Positions 1-8,305 of a stretch of 64,000 bases of DNA are shown piece by piece. The notes beneath the pieces are model-generated. The model searched no databases. It was not told where the DNA came from and saw only the letters and a list, made by a program, of their open reading frames with translations. The translations under genes and the position numbers were made by a program. Numbering within the stretch: position 1 is the first letter of the stretch; each line of letters begins with the position of its first letter. This DNA comes from Portibacter lacus (GTDB lineage Bacteria; Bacteroidota; Bacteroidia; Chitinophagales; Saprospiraceae): positions 594,053 through 658,052 of the forward strand of contig NZ_JAJNKA010000002.1 in assembly GCF_021533215.1 (NCBI RefSeq). The letters are read 5' to 3'.

Positions 1-809
1 TTGAAATCTGCACCTCTGAAAGCATAGATGGATTGGGCGTCATCACCTACGCAGAACAAGTGGCAAATTTGCTGAAATGGTCTGATTAATTCCCACTGAA
101 GTGGATTCGTATCTTGCATCTCATCGATCAACAAATGTTCGTACTTCTTTCCAATAATTTGCCTTGCTTTCGGGTCTTTATTGAGTCGATTCGCCACGAC
201 CTGGATCATGTCATCATAATCTAGATACTTCCTTTCTCGCTTTTTCATCTCGTACTTACGGAGAATCGATTCGACCAGTGGTTTTACTTCTGCTAATCTT
301 TCTTCTAATTCATTCTCAGGTACGTCATCGAATAACTTGACGGTTAAGGTGTCTGTTAGGTTCCGCTTAGTATTCCTTGCGAAAGAGTACAGATCTACCA
401 GTTTCCTTGGCTTTAATCTTAGTTTTTTAAAGGCTTCTTTTTGATTTCCGCACACCATTTTCATAATGGAGACTTGATCATCTTCATCTATAATGGTAAA
501 TTTTGCGGTACCGAAAACATTAGGAAAGTTATAAAGTAGCTGATTACACCAAGAATGGAAGGTAGAACCGGTCGGATTCTTACCTGATTGCTCTCCCATG
601 GAAGCTTTCACCCTGGATACGATCTCACTTGCAGCTCTTTTGGTGAAGGTCAATATTTGAATTTTACTTGGATCAACTCCTTTGCTAATGAGATATACCG
701 CTCTTGCGATTATGGTACGCGTCTTCCCTGTCCCTGCTCCAGCTAGAACCAGCAAATGTTTGCCTTCGAATTGTGCGGCCTTGAGTTGATTTGTGTTTAA
801 TTCTGACAT
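1..809 (-). CDS. UvrD/PcrA-like ATP-dependent DNA helicase, 5' part only
   Basis: This is the N-terminal 269 residues of a superfamily 1 helicase that runs off the left edge of the window. Translation from the ATG at 807-809 gives the Walker A motif AGAGTGKT at residues 23-30, a Walker B region DEMQDTNPLQW, and GDDAQSIYAFRGAD (motif III) at the window edge. Family members unwind DNA with 3'-5' polarity in repair or replication restart. The missing C-terminus prevents a choice between UvrD, PcrA and Rep. The order of motifs and the start are clear, and there is no frameshift in the visible part. Confidence 0.93.
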   Translation of the reverse strand, partial: MSELNTNQLKAAQFEGKHLLVLAGAGTGKTRTIIARAVYLISKGVDPSKIQILTFTKRAASEIVSRVKASMGEQSGKNPTGSTFHSWCNQLLYNFPNVFGTAKFTIIDEDDQVSIMKMVCGNQKEAFKKLRLKPRKLVDLYSFARNTKRNLTDTLTVKLFDDVPENELEERLAEVKPLVESILRKYEMKKRERKYLDYDDMIQVVANRLNKDPKARQIIGKKYEHLLIDEMQDTNPLQWELIRPFQQICHLFCVGDDAQSIYAFRGADF

Positions 810-988
810 TGAAATCTAAAAATACAGAGATTTTATAAGAATAATAGTCGAGCTCTAGTTAAAAGAAATTAAACCAGAATTTAGAAGTATTGTTCTTAAC
901 CTTCTAATATCATTTAGAGGCAAAGTAAAAGTGAAAATATAAATGAGTGAGTTTTTTCTATGCGAAGAATAAGGTTTTCTAATCAATA

Positions 989-1012
989 CCACTATAACAT
1001 TGACCTAAAAAA
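989..1012. repeat. Post-terminator motif, copy 1
   Basis: Positions 989-1012 are identical at 23 of 24 positions to 16275-16298 in the same orientation. The core 12-mer AACATTGACCTA (996-1007) also occurs twice near 53.6 kb. Read on the minus strand, it begins in the U-tract of the terminator behind the clostripain gene. Function unknown. Confidence 0.7.
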
Positions 1013-1040
1013 AACACTCCAGCAACTTAATGCTGGAGTG
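1007..1040 (-). terminator. Rho-independent terminator after the clostripain-like gene
   Basis: A perfect 10-bp stem (CACTCCAGCA / TGCTGGAGTG, 1015-1040) with a 6-nt loop is followed, on the minus strand, by eight T residues (1014 down to 1007). It lies 68 bp beyond the stop codon of the 1109-3316 gene. Confidence 0.9.
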
Positions 1041-1108
1041 CTTCTATTATACCATATAAGCTTAATAATGGTATTCATAAACACATTACTTGCTATCTTG
1101 AAATACGC

Positions 1109-3316
1109 TTAATGCTGAATCACAATTCCTTGACCCAATATGCCTTTACCTGATATAATTTGTACTCGATAATAGCCATTTGTGAAATCAGAAGTATTAA
1201 TTACAGCTCTATCTGAATTTGATACTCTTGTAAATACAAGTCTTCCTGCTTGATCAAAAATTCTAATTTTATAACTTTCATTCGCAGAAACTTCAATATT
1301 CTCTATTGTAATCTGCTGATTCGCTGGGTTAGGGAACATTGCGATGTTATGATCAGCAAATGTTTCTTCCACAGAAGTACTTGTTACAGTAAATACCTTG
1401 TCATCAAAAATGATGGTATCGTTCTGTGAATGATCCATTAAGATGTAACCTAGTTTATAATTCCCTTCGAATAACTCATCGTATTCTAACATTAGGTCGT
1501 CATTACCATTTTCAATTGTAAAAACAGCACCATCGTCTACCACAAAGAATTCTTCGTCTGTTACTTCGTTAAAGCTTTCATAAAGCAACTGAACAACATC
1601 ACCAGGGACAAGCTCTAAACGCTCTTTAGGAACAATTCTTACTGAATCTCCATATACTTCTGGTACAATACTCTCTAATGTGATATTAAAATCTTCATCG
1701 TAACTATATGAGATGATAATGTCTCTCTCATTCTCTGTATCAGGGTGTAATATTGCTGGAATATGAACTCTTGTATGATATTGGAAATTACCATCTTCAT
1801 CTTCTACTTCATAATCTTGAATATCAGAAATGTAAGCTGGGTATCCATTAATTCCTAACCAAGCTCCGTCCCATTTGTAAGCATAAGTTTCTGTTCCGTC
1901 ATCATTAGAAACGATTGTATCAGGGAATGTAGCACCTAAGAAAATGTATTCATTAGGAAAGCCTTCGAATTCTTCTATCAGTACGATCTGAACTTGTTCT
2001 AAATCGTCATCATGAGCGATTCTAATGGCGCTAATAGAATCCCCAGTGAAATTTCTCGTTGCAGACTCCCCTTTTTTGCCTGAAAATGTAAAGTCAGGAT
2101 CTGTCATTCCTGAAGGAGGAGTAATATCAGAACTCGCTAGTGGGATATAAGTATTCACAATAAAATCACTTAATGTTGAATCTACCCCGATAGGAATGTA
2201 GACACTATCTATTAGGTAATAAGTTTCTCCTTCATCTATAAGCACATTATGAGGTAAGTACATAGATATACCTGTCGCTAATGGTCTAGTGCTATCTTTC
2301 TTATTGTATACAACTGTGCTGTCTAAAGCTACCAAAACAGAATCAATTTCTGCGCTCAAGCTCGGGTCGACTTTTTTCAACATTTTCATCATATCTCCGA
2401 TATCTACCATGTCTTCAGAATACTCTGGGTTCTTAATAGACTTCGAATACTCTTCCGCTTTCCCACGTGCTTTCTGTAGAGATCTTACTTTGTCTTCATC
2501 TTTGATCTTGTTAAAAAGCGTGGTAATCTTAGATTCTAGGTTAGAAATATGTGCTAGATTCATCACTCCTAAAGTCACATTAGAAGTTTCTTGATCTTCA
2601 GATTGGGCTTTGTAGCTATCTACGATGATGGTTCCAAGTTTGTCTCCTGTTAGTGCTTCTCCAGATTCCATTGCATTCACTATCGGTGTGTAATTCCAAC
2701 CGTGACCAGGCTCCGTTTCTTCTGACCCTACGAAGTAATTAGCAAAATCTTTCAAGCTTGTCTGCACTTCTAATGTTGCCATAAGACAAGCATCAAATCC
2801 TAGTAATTCAAAAAGGTTACCATCCTTAATAAATTCTGAATCGCCTATTGCTTTCTTGATCGTCTGTACTTTTAAGCTTTTGCCAGATACTTCATCATTT
2901 CCGTAACCTCTGATGTCTCCTCCATGATTCCAAAAATCCATCATAAACTGATGAGCTGGGTAGTTCTCCGTCGCCCAATTAATGAATTCCGTGATATTAT
3001 TAGGATCCGCCATGTCTGTATTAGAAGGAACGAAATCTAACTGAATTTGCTCTCCTGCTACAACCAAAAAGGTCTTCGGTTCTTGCCAGCCTTCTTTCAT
3101 CGAACCACCTCTTAATACAATCACGTTCACATAATCAGTAAAATCAGCATCCATCATTTCTTGGATATCTGTAGATCCTGCATCAGATCCTGATTCAAGG
3201 TCTGAACCCACTAAATAAACTAGTAGCGTCCAGTCTAAGGTATCTTGTGCGGTGATCTTAGCCGTCATTCCACACAAAAACATCAATGTTAATAGTGTAA
3301 AAATTAATTTTTTCAT
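1109..3316 (-). CDS. Clostripain-like cysteine peptidase (family C11) with T9SS sorting domain
   Basis: This is a 735-residue secreted protease. Residues 1-23 form a Sec signal peptide ending in AQ. The C11 catalytic pair is visible: His131 in FWNHGG and Cys177 in GFDACLMA. A long beta-rich middle region of unknown function follows. The last ~80 residues (starting at MFPNPANQQ) are a type A T9SS sorting domain, which implies export through the outer membrane and cleavage or anchoring at the surface. C11 enzymes usually cut after Arg or Lys; the specificity here cannot be read from sequence. The gene stands alone and has its own terminator. Confidence 0.93.
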   Translation of the reverse strand: MKKLIFTLLTLMFLCGMTAKITAQDTLDWTLLVYLVGSDLESGSDAGSTDIQEMMDADFTDYVNVIVLRGGSMKEGWQEPKTFLVVAGEQIQLDFVPSNTDMADPNNITEFINWATENYPAHQFMMDFWNHGGDIRGYGNDEVSGKSLKVQTIKKAIGDSEFIKDGNLFELLGFDACLMATLEVQTSLKDFANYFVGSEETEPGHGWNYTPIVNAMESGEALTGDKLGTIIVDSYKAQSEDQETSNVTLGVMNLAHISNLESKITTLFNKIKDEDKVRSLQKARGKAEEYSKSIKNPEYSEDMVDIGDMMKMLKKVDPSLSAEIDSVLVALDSTVVYNKKDSTRPLATGISMYLPHNVLIDEGETYYLIDSVYIPIGVDSTLSDFIVNTYIPLASSDITPPSGMTDPDFTFSGKKGESATRNFTGDSISAIRIAHDDDLEQVQIVLIEEFEGFPNEYIFLGATFPDTIVSNDDGTETYAYKWDGAWLGINGYPAYISDIQDYEVEDEDGNFQYHTRVHIPAILHPDTENERDIIISYSYDEDFNITLESIVPEVYGDSVRIVPKERLELVPGDVVQLLYESFNEVTDEEFFVVDDGAVFTIENGNDDLMLEYDELFEGNYKLGYILMDHSQNDTIIFDDKVFTVTSTSVEETFADHNIAMFPNPANQQITIENIEVSANESYKIRIFDQAGRLVFTRVSNSDRAVINTSDFTNGYYRVQIISGKGILGQGIVIQH

Positions 3317-3536
3317 AATTGTTATAATCTGTTTAAAATAAGTGTTGTTTTAAAAAAAATTGATTTTCCATGGTTTTGAGCCGCGAAGTTATTATTAATA
3401 AGCATCAAAGTAAATAGCAATGGGGTAGACAAGAAGGTGGACAATGATAATATGCCACGCTGAAAATTAAATAGGTGCCTATTTTAGGGATTCTTAAAGG
3501 AAAAAATACCGTGAAAAAAAAATTATAATTCTGAAA

Positions 3537-4046
3537 TTATTCTTGAAATAACCTTTTTACGATTTTCAGATCTTGATGAATATCAAATTCAATAAAATAA
3601 TGTATTTGCCATGCTTGCGTTTTCACAGCTTGTTTGCTTTGAGGGTCATCCCAGGATGGATATACCCTAAATCCTCTTTTTCCTTGCCTTTGATTCGTGG
3701 TTAAAATTTTATTTTGGATGAGTGCAGCCTTGGGAAATATAAACTGACCAATTCTTTTGTCATTAATAACACTGATAAGAATGAAATCTATCTCATCCGT
3801 ATCACAATAAGGTTCTGTTTCCCCACTTACTCCTCGTTTCCAAAGGGTTACAAACTGACCAACTTTCTTCGGAGTAATCTTGGCCTTTCTATGCACCATA
3901 TTCTGGTCGTTCATTCTGAACTGGCAAGCATGATACGCTTTACTTTCCTTTTCTATTTCTATATCAGAAATTTGAAAACCACAGGGAGCATATACCATTT
4001 CACTTATCCAATTCAACTCCCTATTCAATTTTTCAGATTTCTTCAT
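3537..4046 (-). CDS. MepB family protein
   Basis: The protein has 169 residues, no signal peptide and no membrane segment. The pattern HRKAKITPKKVGQFVTLWKR and the later KRGFRVYPSWD match the MepB family, named after a protein of unknown function encoded with the MepA efflux pump of Staphylococcus. No efflux pump is nearby here, so the gene is an orphan. Family assignment is by recognition of the conserved core; the biochemical role is unknown. Confidence 0.75.
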   Translation of the reverse strand: MKKSEKLNRELNWISEMVYAPCGFQISDIEIEKESKAYHACQFRMNDQNMVHRKAKITPKKVGQFVTLWKRGVSGETEPYCDTDEIDFILISVINDKRIGQFIFPKAALIQNKILTTNQRQGKRGFRVYPSWDDPQSKQAVKTQAWQIHYFIEFDIHQDLKIVKRLFQE

Positions 4047-4165
4047 GAACTGTTAAAATAGGAAATAGAATCGAAGGAGGAAACTTATAATTCTCAAAGT
4101 TAATTCGGAGGCTTGCTTATAGGGCTGCTGATGAGAGAAAACCTAACCCTATAACTTATGATCTT

Positions 4166-5083
4166 TTATTCCACCTTTTTCTGAGCTAAGAATTTTTCTT
4201 CTAAAGATAAAAGATGGTTCTCTAAGCTTTCAAGTTTCTCTTTTAAAGCGCTATTTTCTTCTTGTAAGATTTTTATGGCTTTAACATTTTCTTCGTCATC
4301 TTTTGTTTTTCCATTTACATTATTATCTAACTGCGTTAAACCACCTGGTGTTTTGCCATAAAAATGACCATCGAAATAGAATATCGTTCCATTGTCTTCA
4401 GCCGCACCATTAGTGTGACCAAGCTTAAGGGTTCCATTGATATATACATTATTACTTTTTACTTCCATAGCGCTGTATATTGCATTTCCGATATTAATAC
4501 CCCATGAACTTGTAGTCTGATTATAAAAGGTAAAGGCTGCTGGAACACCATCTACACTATATCCATAAAATGGTTTAGAATTTAATCCTCCTTCAACATC
4601 GATATACATTCCTCCAAATGTATTGACCTTTGATGACTTAATCGTAAAGTCTGTATACTGGTTAAGCTGTGTATTCGTATTCAACATGGTCCCACCATAA
4701 AGAACAGAACCTCCGTTAACCCTAAGTGCTGTATTTGCTACTAAGTTATTCAGAACATGCGTAGTATCTGGACTTACTTTCAATTGATCACCTTCAACAT
4801 ATAATCCCCAAAAGTTTTCTATTCCATTATAATAATGCCAAACCTTTCCTACATTTCCAACTGCATATCCGTAAAATGGAATCGCAGCACTCGTACCTAG
4901 TGAATTAATATACATCCCCCCATATCCTTCTTTAGGTTGTGTCAATGTAAAACTTGCAGCTCCAATCTGAGGACCTGAATGATTTAAAAAAAGCTGGTCT
5001 TGGTTATTAAACTTACTAAGTCTTAATTGAGCATAAGTAACTGTCTGAAGGAATAGTAATAATGAAATGAATATGAATCTCAT
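4166..5083 (-). CDS. Secreted fibre-like protein with C-terminal coiled coil
   Basis: This is a 305-residue exported protein with a signal peptide in residues 1-18. The body holds two related segments with the shared pattern GGMYI-x(n)-PFYGY (near residues 54-78 and 158-180), resembling the repetitive beta structure of tail-fibre or adhesin shafts. The C-terminus (about 260-300) is Glu/Lys/Leu-rich with heptad spacing, so a trimerising or dimerising coiled coil is likely. I recognise no named family. It lies 104 bp downstream of the methyltransferase gene. There is no T9SS domain, so its final location is uncertain. Confidence 0.7.
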   Translation of the reverse strand: MRFIFISLLLFLQTVTYAQLRLSKFNNQDQLFLNHSGPQIGAASFTLTQPKEGYGGMYINSLGTSAAIPFYGYAVGNVGKVWHYYNGIENFWGLYVEGDQLKVSPDTTHVLNNLVANTALRVNGGSVLYGGTMLNTNTQLNQYTDFTIKSSKVNTFGGMYIDVEGGLNSKPFYGYSVDGVPAAFTFYNQTTSSWGINIGNAIYSAMEVKSNNVYINGTLKLGHTNGAAEDNGTIFYFDGHFYGKTPGGLTQLDNNVNGKTKDDEENVKAIKILQEENSALKEKLESLENHLLSLEEKFLAQKKVE

Positions 5084-5187
5084 AATTGAAAAATATTTAA
5101 AAAATGATTAAATCCTATTCCTTAGTCGAATCTAAATCAATGAGGTTAACAAGCTTGAAAACTAAATTAATATCTTTCTATGTAAGA

Positions 5188-5961
5188 TCAGTATTTTTCA
5201 AAAACCAAACTTTCCACTTCCCAAACCACTCGATTTCTTCTTAAGTCTAGCATTTCTTCAATATTAAAATTTCTTCGATGGATGATCTTAAGTCCGCGAT
5301 CTTCTATTTTTGAAATGATCTTATCGATCGGATACCAAGTTTTCCATCCTTCCGAGCCAAGGTAATTAAATGGTGAGATGATCATGATTCTGCCTTGTGG
5401 CTTTAGGACTCTTAGTTTTTCTTCTAGCAACTTGTTGGGATCAGCGACTCGGTCCCATAGAAAACACGAGAAACAAAAATCTACTGATTGATCAGGAAGT
5501 GGTGTCATACAGGCATCACTTAATGCGAATTCAATATTCGATAAATTTTGGTTAGGAATTTCCATGTCTGCCATTCCATTCTGTAGTGCTTGAATCGCCG
5601 AATTTCCCAGTTTCTTATTTCTAAAAACTTGAGCTGCCATTTTTAACATTTGGTAGCTATAGTCGAAACCAAAGCACCTGAAATCCGGGTTATTTCGAGC
5701 GATGTTTCCCAACAAATAACCACTCCCGCATCCGAGTTCGACAATATTTTGATCATTTCCTGTAGGTAAATATTTGGAAACTTCTTCTAGCAGGACCTTT
5801 CCATAATTACCCTCATAGAAATTACGACAACTCCTTAACACATTGGGGTTATAGATCTCGTAGTTATCGGCTTTAATTTCCGCTTCCGTTTTCGGATAAT
5901 AAAGCGGAATATCCTTTCGATAACCAAGAGGCGGTGGAAGTTTTAATGAAGAGTTAGACAT
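5188..5961 (-). CDS. Class I SAM-dependent methyltransferase
   Basis: This is a 257-residue soluble protein. The SAM-binding motif I is VELGCGSGYLLG (about residues 74-86), followed by the acidic motif II region CFGFDYS and a motif near DACMTPLPDQSVDFCFS. The substrate cannot be told from sequence. The ATG at 5961 lies 10 bp beyond the stop of the upstream GH20 gene, so it is probably co-transcribed with the two hexosaminidases, although no functional link to glycan breakdown is obvious. Confidence 0.88.
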   Translation of the reverse strand: MSNSSLKLPPPLGYRKDIPLYYPKTEAEIKADNYEIYNPNVLRSCRNFYEGNYGKVLLEEVSKYLPTGNDQNIVELGCGSGYLLGNIARNNPDFRCFGFDYSYQMLKMAAQVFRNKKLGNSAIQALQNGMADMEIPNQNLSNIEFALSDACMTPLPDQSVDFCFSCFLWDRVADPNKLLEEKLRVLKPQGRIMIISPFNYLGSEGWKTWYPIDKIISKIEDRGLKIIHRRNFNIEEMLDLRRNRVVWEVESLVFEKY

Positions 5962-5971
5962 AATTAAAATT

Positions 5972-8260
5972 TTATTCTACCATAATTTCATCAATAAATA
6001 TAAAAGCTCCTCCGCCTTTAGGTGGGCTTCCGATATTCTGAATCATCACTTTGACATATCTAGTATTCTGACGTTCGAATGATATCTCAAAGTCCTCTAT
6101 CGTAGGAAATCCATTTTCCTTAAATGGTCGCTTAAGTTCTCCGGCCTTCTTATAAATACTTCCATCCTCAGATAAAGAAACAATCATATTGATCGGATAG
6201 AATATCCCTGCTGCTTGAGTTTCCATAGCACCTATTCTAACGGCTGAAATTTCTGTTTTTTCTTCTAGGTCAATGATTATTTCTACTTCATCATCAAGCC
6301 AAGCTAGCCATTGGCCATCATGGAAATTTTTACTTCCTCTGATAATATTCCCCAATGTTAAGTCTCCTATTCCTGCATAACTTTTATTGTACTTAGGCTT
6401 ATAAGACATCTTCTTGCCAAATGCTTTATGGAAGATTAAATTTTTATATAGGGTATCGCCCAATGCCACATTATCTTTAAATACTGCGGTCTTAATCAAG
6501 GTTGTTTCTTTCAGCGAAATCGGTGATGTGTATTTTAATGAACTAGCGTTCAATGGTTCATCATTAAAGGAATATCTAATTTCTGAACTTGGTATTTCAT
6601 TTTTTAATGTCACCAATAGTTCTTTGCTAGTCGTGTCATATTTGCTACTGGCAGTAACCGCAAATACACTTTTCGAATAATTAATTCCCATATGGTCTAA
6701 CCGTTCGAATAGAGGGTCAATTTTCTTAGAAAAATTATCCCAACTTTTCTTATCCTTCGGTGTCCATACCATTTCAGATAAGGCAGCAATTCTTGGAAAA
6801 ATCATGTATTCAGATATCTGCTCATCCACAATAAACTCAGACCACAAATTGGCCTGGGCCCCTAAAACGTGTTTCTTCTGCTCAGCAGACATCGAATCTA
6901 CCATAGGCTCGAAGGAATATACTCGGCTTAAAGGAACATATCCTCCGAAAGCTAATGGTTCGTAATCTGGCTCTCCTTGGTATTGATTAAAATACAAGTA
7001 ATCACCGGGCGTCATCACCACATCATGTCCTTGCTCCGATGCCTCCCATCCACCTTTCGTGCCTCGCCAGCTCATAACAGTTGCTCCGGGAGCTAATCCG
7101 CCTTCTAATATCTCATCCCATCCAATTAAAATCCTGCCTTTAGAACTTAGAAACCGCTCCATTCTTTTGATGAAATAACTCTGTAATTCAGCCGTATCAT
7201 CTAAACCTTCTATAGCCATTCTTTTCTGGCAATCTTTACATTTTTCCCAATTCGTTTTTGTAGCCTCATCTCCACCTACATGGATATACTTCGATGGAAA
7301 AAGCTCCATCACTTCATTCAGCACATCTTCTAGAAATTGAAATGTACTTTCTTTTCCAGGGCAATAAATATCTGTAATTGGCCACAACCCTCCTGATGGA
7401 ACTCCAACTGGTATTTCTTGGCAAGAAAATTCTGGATAAGCGGCGATTGCGCTGGTCACATGGGCTGGCATTTCTATTTCAGGCATCACTGTTATACCTC
7501 GTTCTGATGCATACTGGACAATTTCCTTAATATCTTCTTGGGTATAGAATCCTCCATAAGTCCCTTTCTCACTTGGCTCATTAACCAATCGCGCATCCCA
7601 AGGTTTATCTTCTTGATCTACCCTAAATGCACCGATTTCAGTTAGTTTAGGATACTTCTTAATTTCTATTCTCCATCCTTGGTCATCTATCAAATGCAAG
7701 TGGAGCGTATTCAACTTGAAGTAGGTCATCCGATCGATGGTTTTCAGAACGTATTCTTTCTCGAAAAAATGTCTGGAAACATCCAACATAAAACCTCTCC
7801 AAGGATATTGGGGTTCATCTTTTATGGTCAGTGTCGGAAGAATAAGTTCTTTACTTTCTATGGGTAAGAGCTGCCTGATCGTCTGAATAGCATAAATAAA
7901 TCCGCTAGGCTTACTAGCTTTAATACTCATCATTTCAGGAGTAATTTCCAATTCATACCCTTCATCTGCAATATCTTTCTCTATTTCAAATCGGACAAAA
8001 TTATGCTTAGTAGTATCATTGGTAACTTGGTCATCACTTAATCCATTAAAGCTAGAAAGGAGTAACAAAGCTGCTTGTTTCTCAATTTCGTCGCTCGTTA
8101 TAATCTTAGTATTAGAAACTAATTGGAAACTGCCATTTCTAATGGTCATTTCAGCAGGTTCTGGAATTACTGTAATTTCTTGTGGTAGTTCCGTCTTATT
8201 ATCACATGCCCACAATGTAATGATCAAGAGAAGTAAGCTTAATTTTAGAACTGCATTCAT
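5972..8260 (-). CDS. GH20 beta-N-acetylhexosaminidase lipoprotein, copy 1
   Basis: This 762-residue exo-hexosaminidase removes terminal GlcNAc or GalNAc from glycans. The lipobox LWAC (Cys19) predicts a lipid-anchored enzyme. Residues ~25-145 form the GH20 N-terminal domain and ~150-500 the catalytic barrel, with HLHLIDDQGWR and the catalytic Asp331-Glu332 in HVGGDEATK. The C-terminal ~140 residues look like a chitobiase/discoidin-type beta-sandwich. It is 45 bp downstream of a close paralog with the same architecture (8306-10615) and is followed after 10 bp by a methyltransferase. Confidence 0.96.
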   Translation of the reverse strand: MNAVLKLSLLLLIITLWACDNKTELPQEITVIPEPAEMTIRNGSFQLVSNTKIITSDEIEKQAALLLLSSFNGLSDDQVTNDTTKHNFVRFEIEKDIADEGYELEITPEMMSIKASKPSGFIYAIQTIRQLLPIESKELILPTLTIKDEPQYPWRGFMLDVSRHFFEKEYVLKTIDRMTYFKLNTLHLHLIDDQGWRIEIKKYPKLTEIGAFRVDQEDKPWDARLVNEPSEKGTYGGFYTQEDIKEIVQYASERGITVMPEIEMPAHVTSAIAAYPEFSCQEIPVGVPSGGLWPITDIYCPGKESTFQFLEDVLNEVMELFPSKYIHVGGDEATKTNWEKCKDCQKRMAIEGLDDTAELQSYFIKRMERFLSSKGRILIGWDEILEGGLAPGATVMSWRGTKGGWEASEQGHDVVMTPGDYLYFNQYQGEPDYEPLAFGGYVPLSRVYSFEPMVDSMSAEQKKHVLGAQANLWSEFIVDEQISEYMIFPRIAALSEMVWTPKDKKSWDNFSKKIDPLFERLDHMGINYSKSVFAVTASSKYDTTSKELLVTLKNEIPSSEIRYSFNDEPLNASSLKYTSPISLKETTLIKTAVFKDNVALGDTLYKNLIFHKAFGKKMSYKPKYNKSYAGIGDLTLGNIIRGSKNFHDGQWLAWLDDEVEIIIDLEEKTEISAVRIGAMETQAAGIFYPINMIVSLSEDGSIYKKAGELKRPFKENGFPTIEDFEISFERQNTRYVKVMIQNIGSPPKGGGAFIFIDEIMVE

Positions 8261-8305
8261 TTGATAAGTTTATAGATTTTTATCTGGACTTTATAAGACC
8301 GTTAG

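Noticed and set aside
3469..3484. Palindrome AAATAGGTGCCTATTT upstream of the clostripain gene
   Set aside because: A single short palindrome about 150 bp from the start codon with no second copy and no linked regulator gene.
4118..4155. CTGATGAG within a short hairpin, recalling a hammerhead ribozyme core
   Set aside because: No stem II, no proper GAAA placement and no cleavage-site strand can be built; the 8-bp TTATAGGG/CCCTATAA stem alone is weak evidence for anything.
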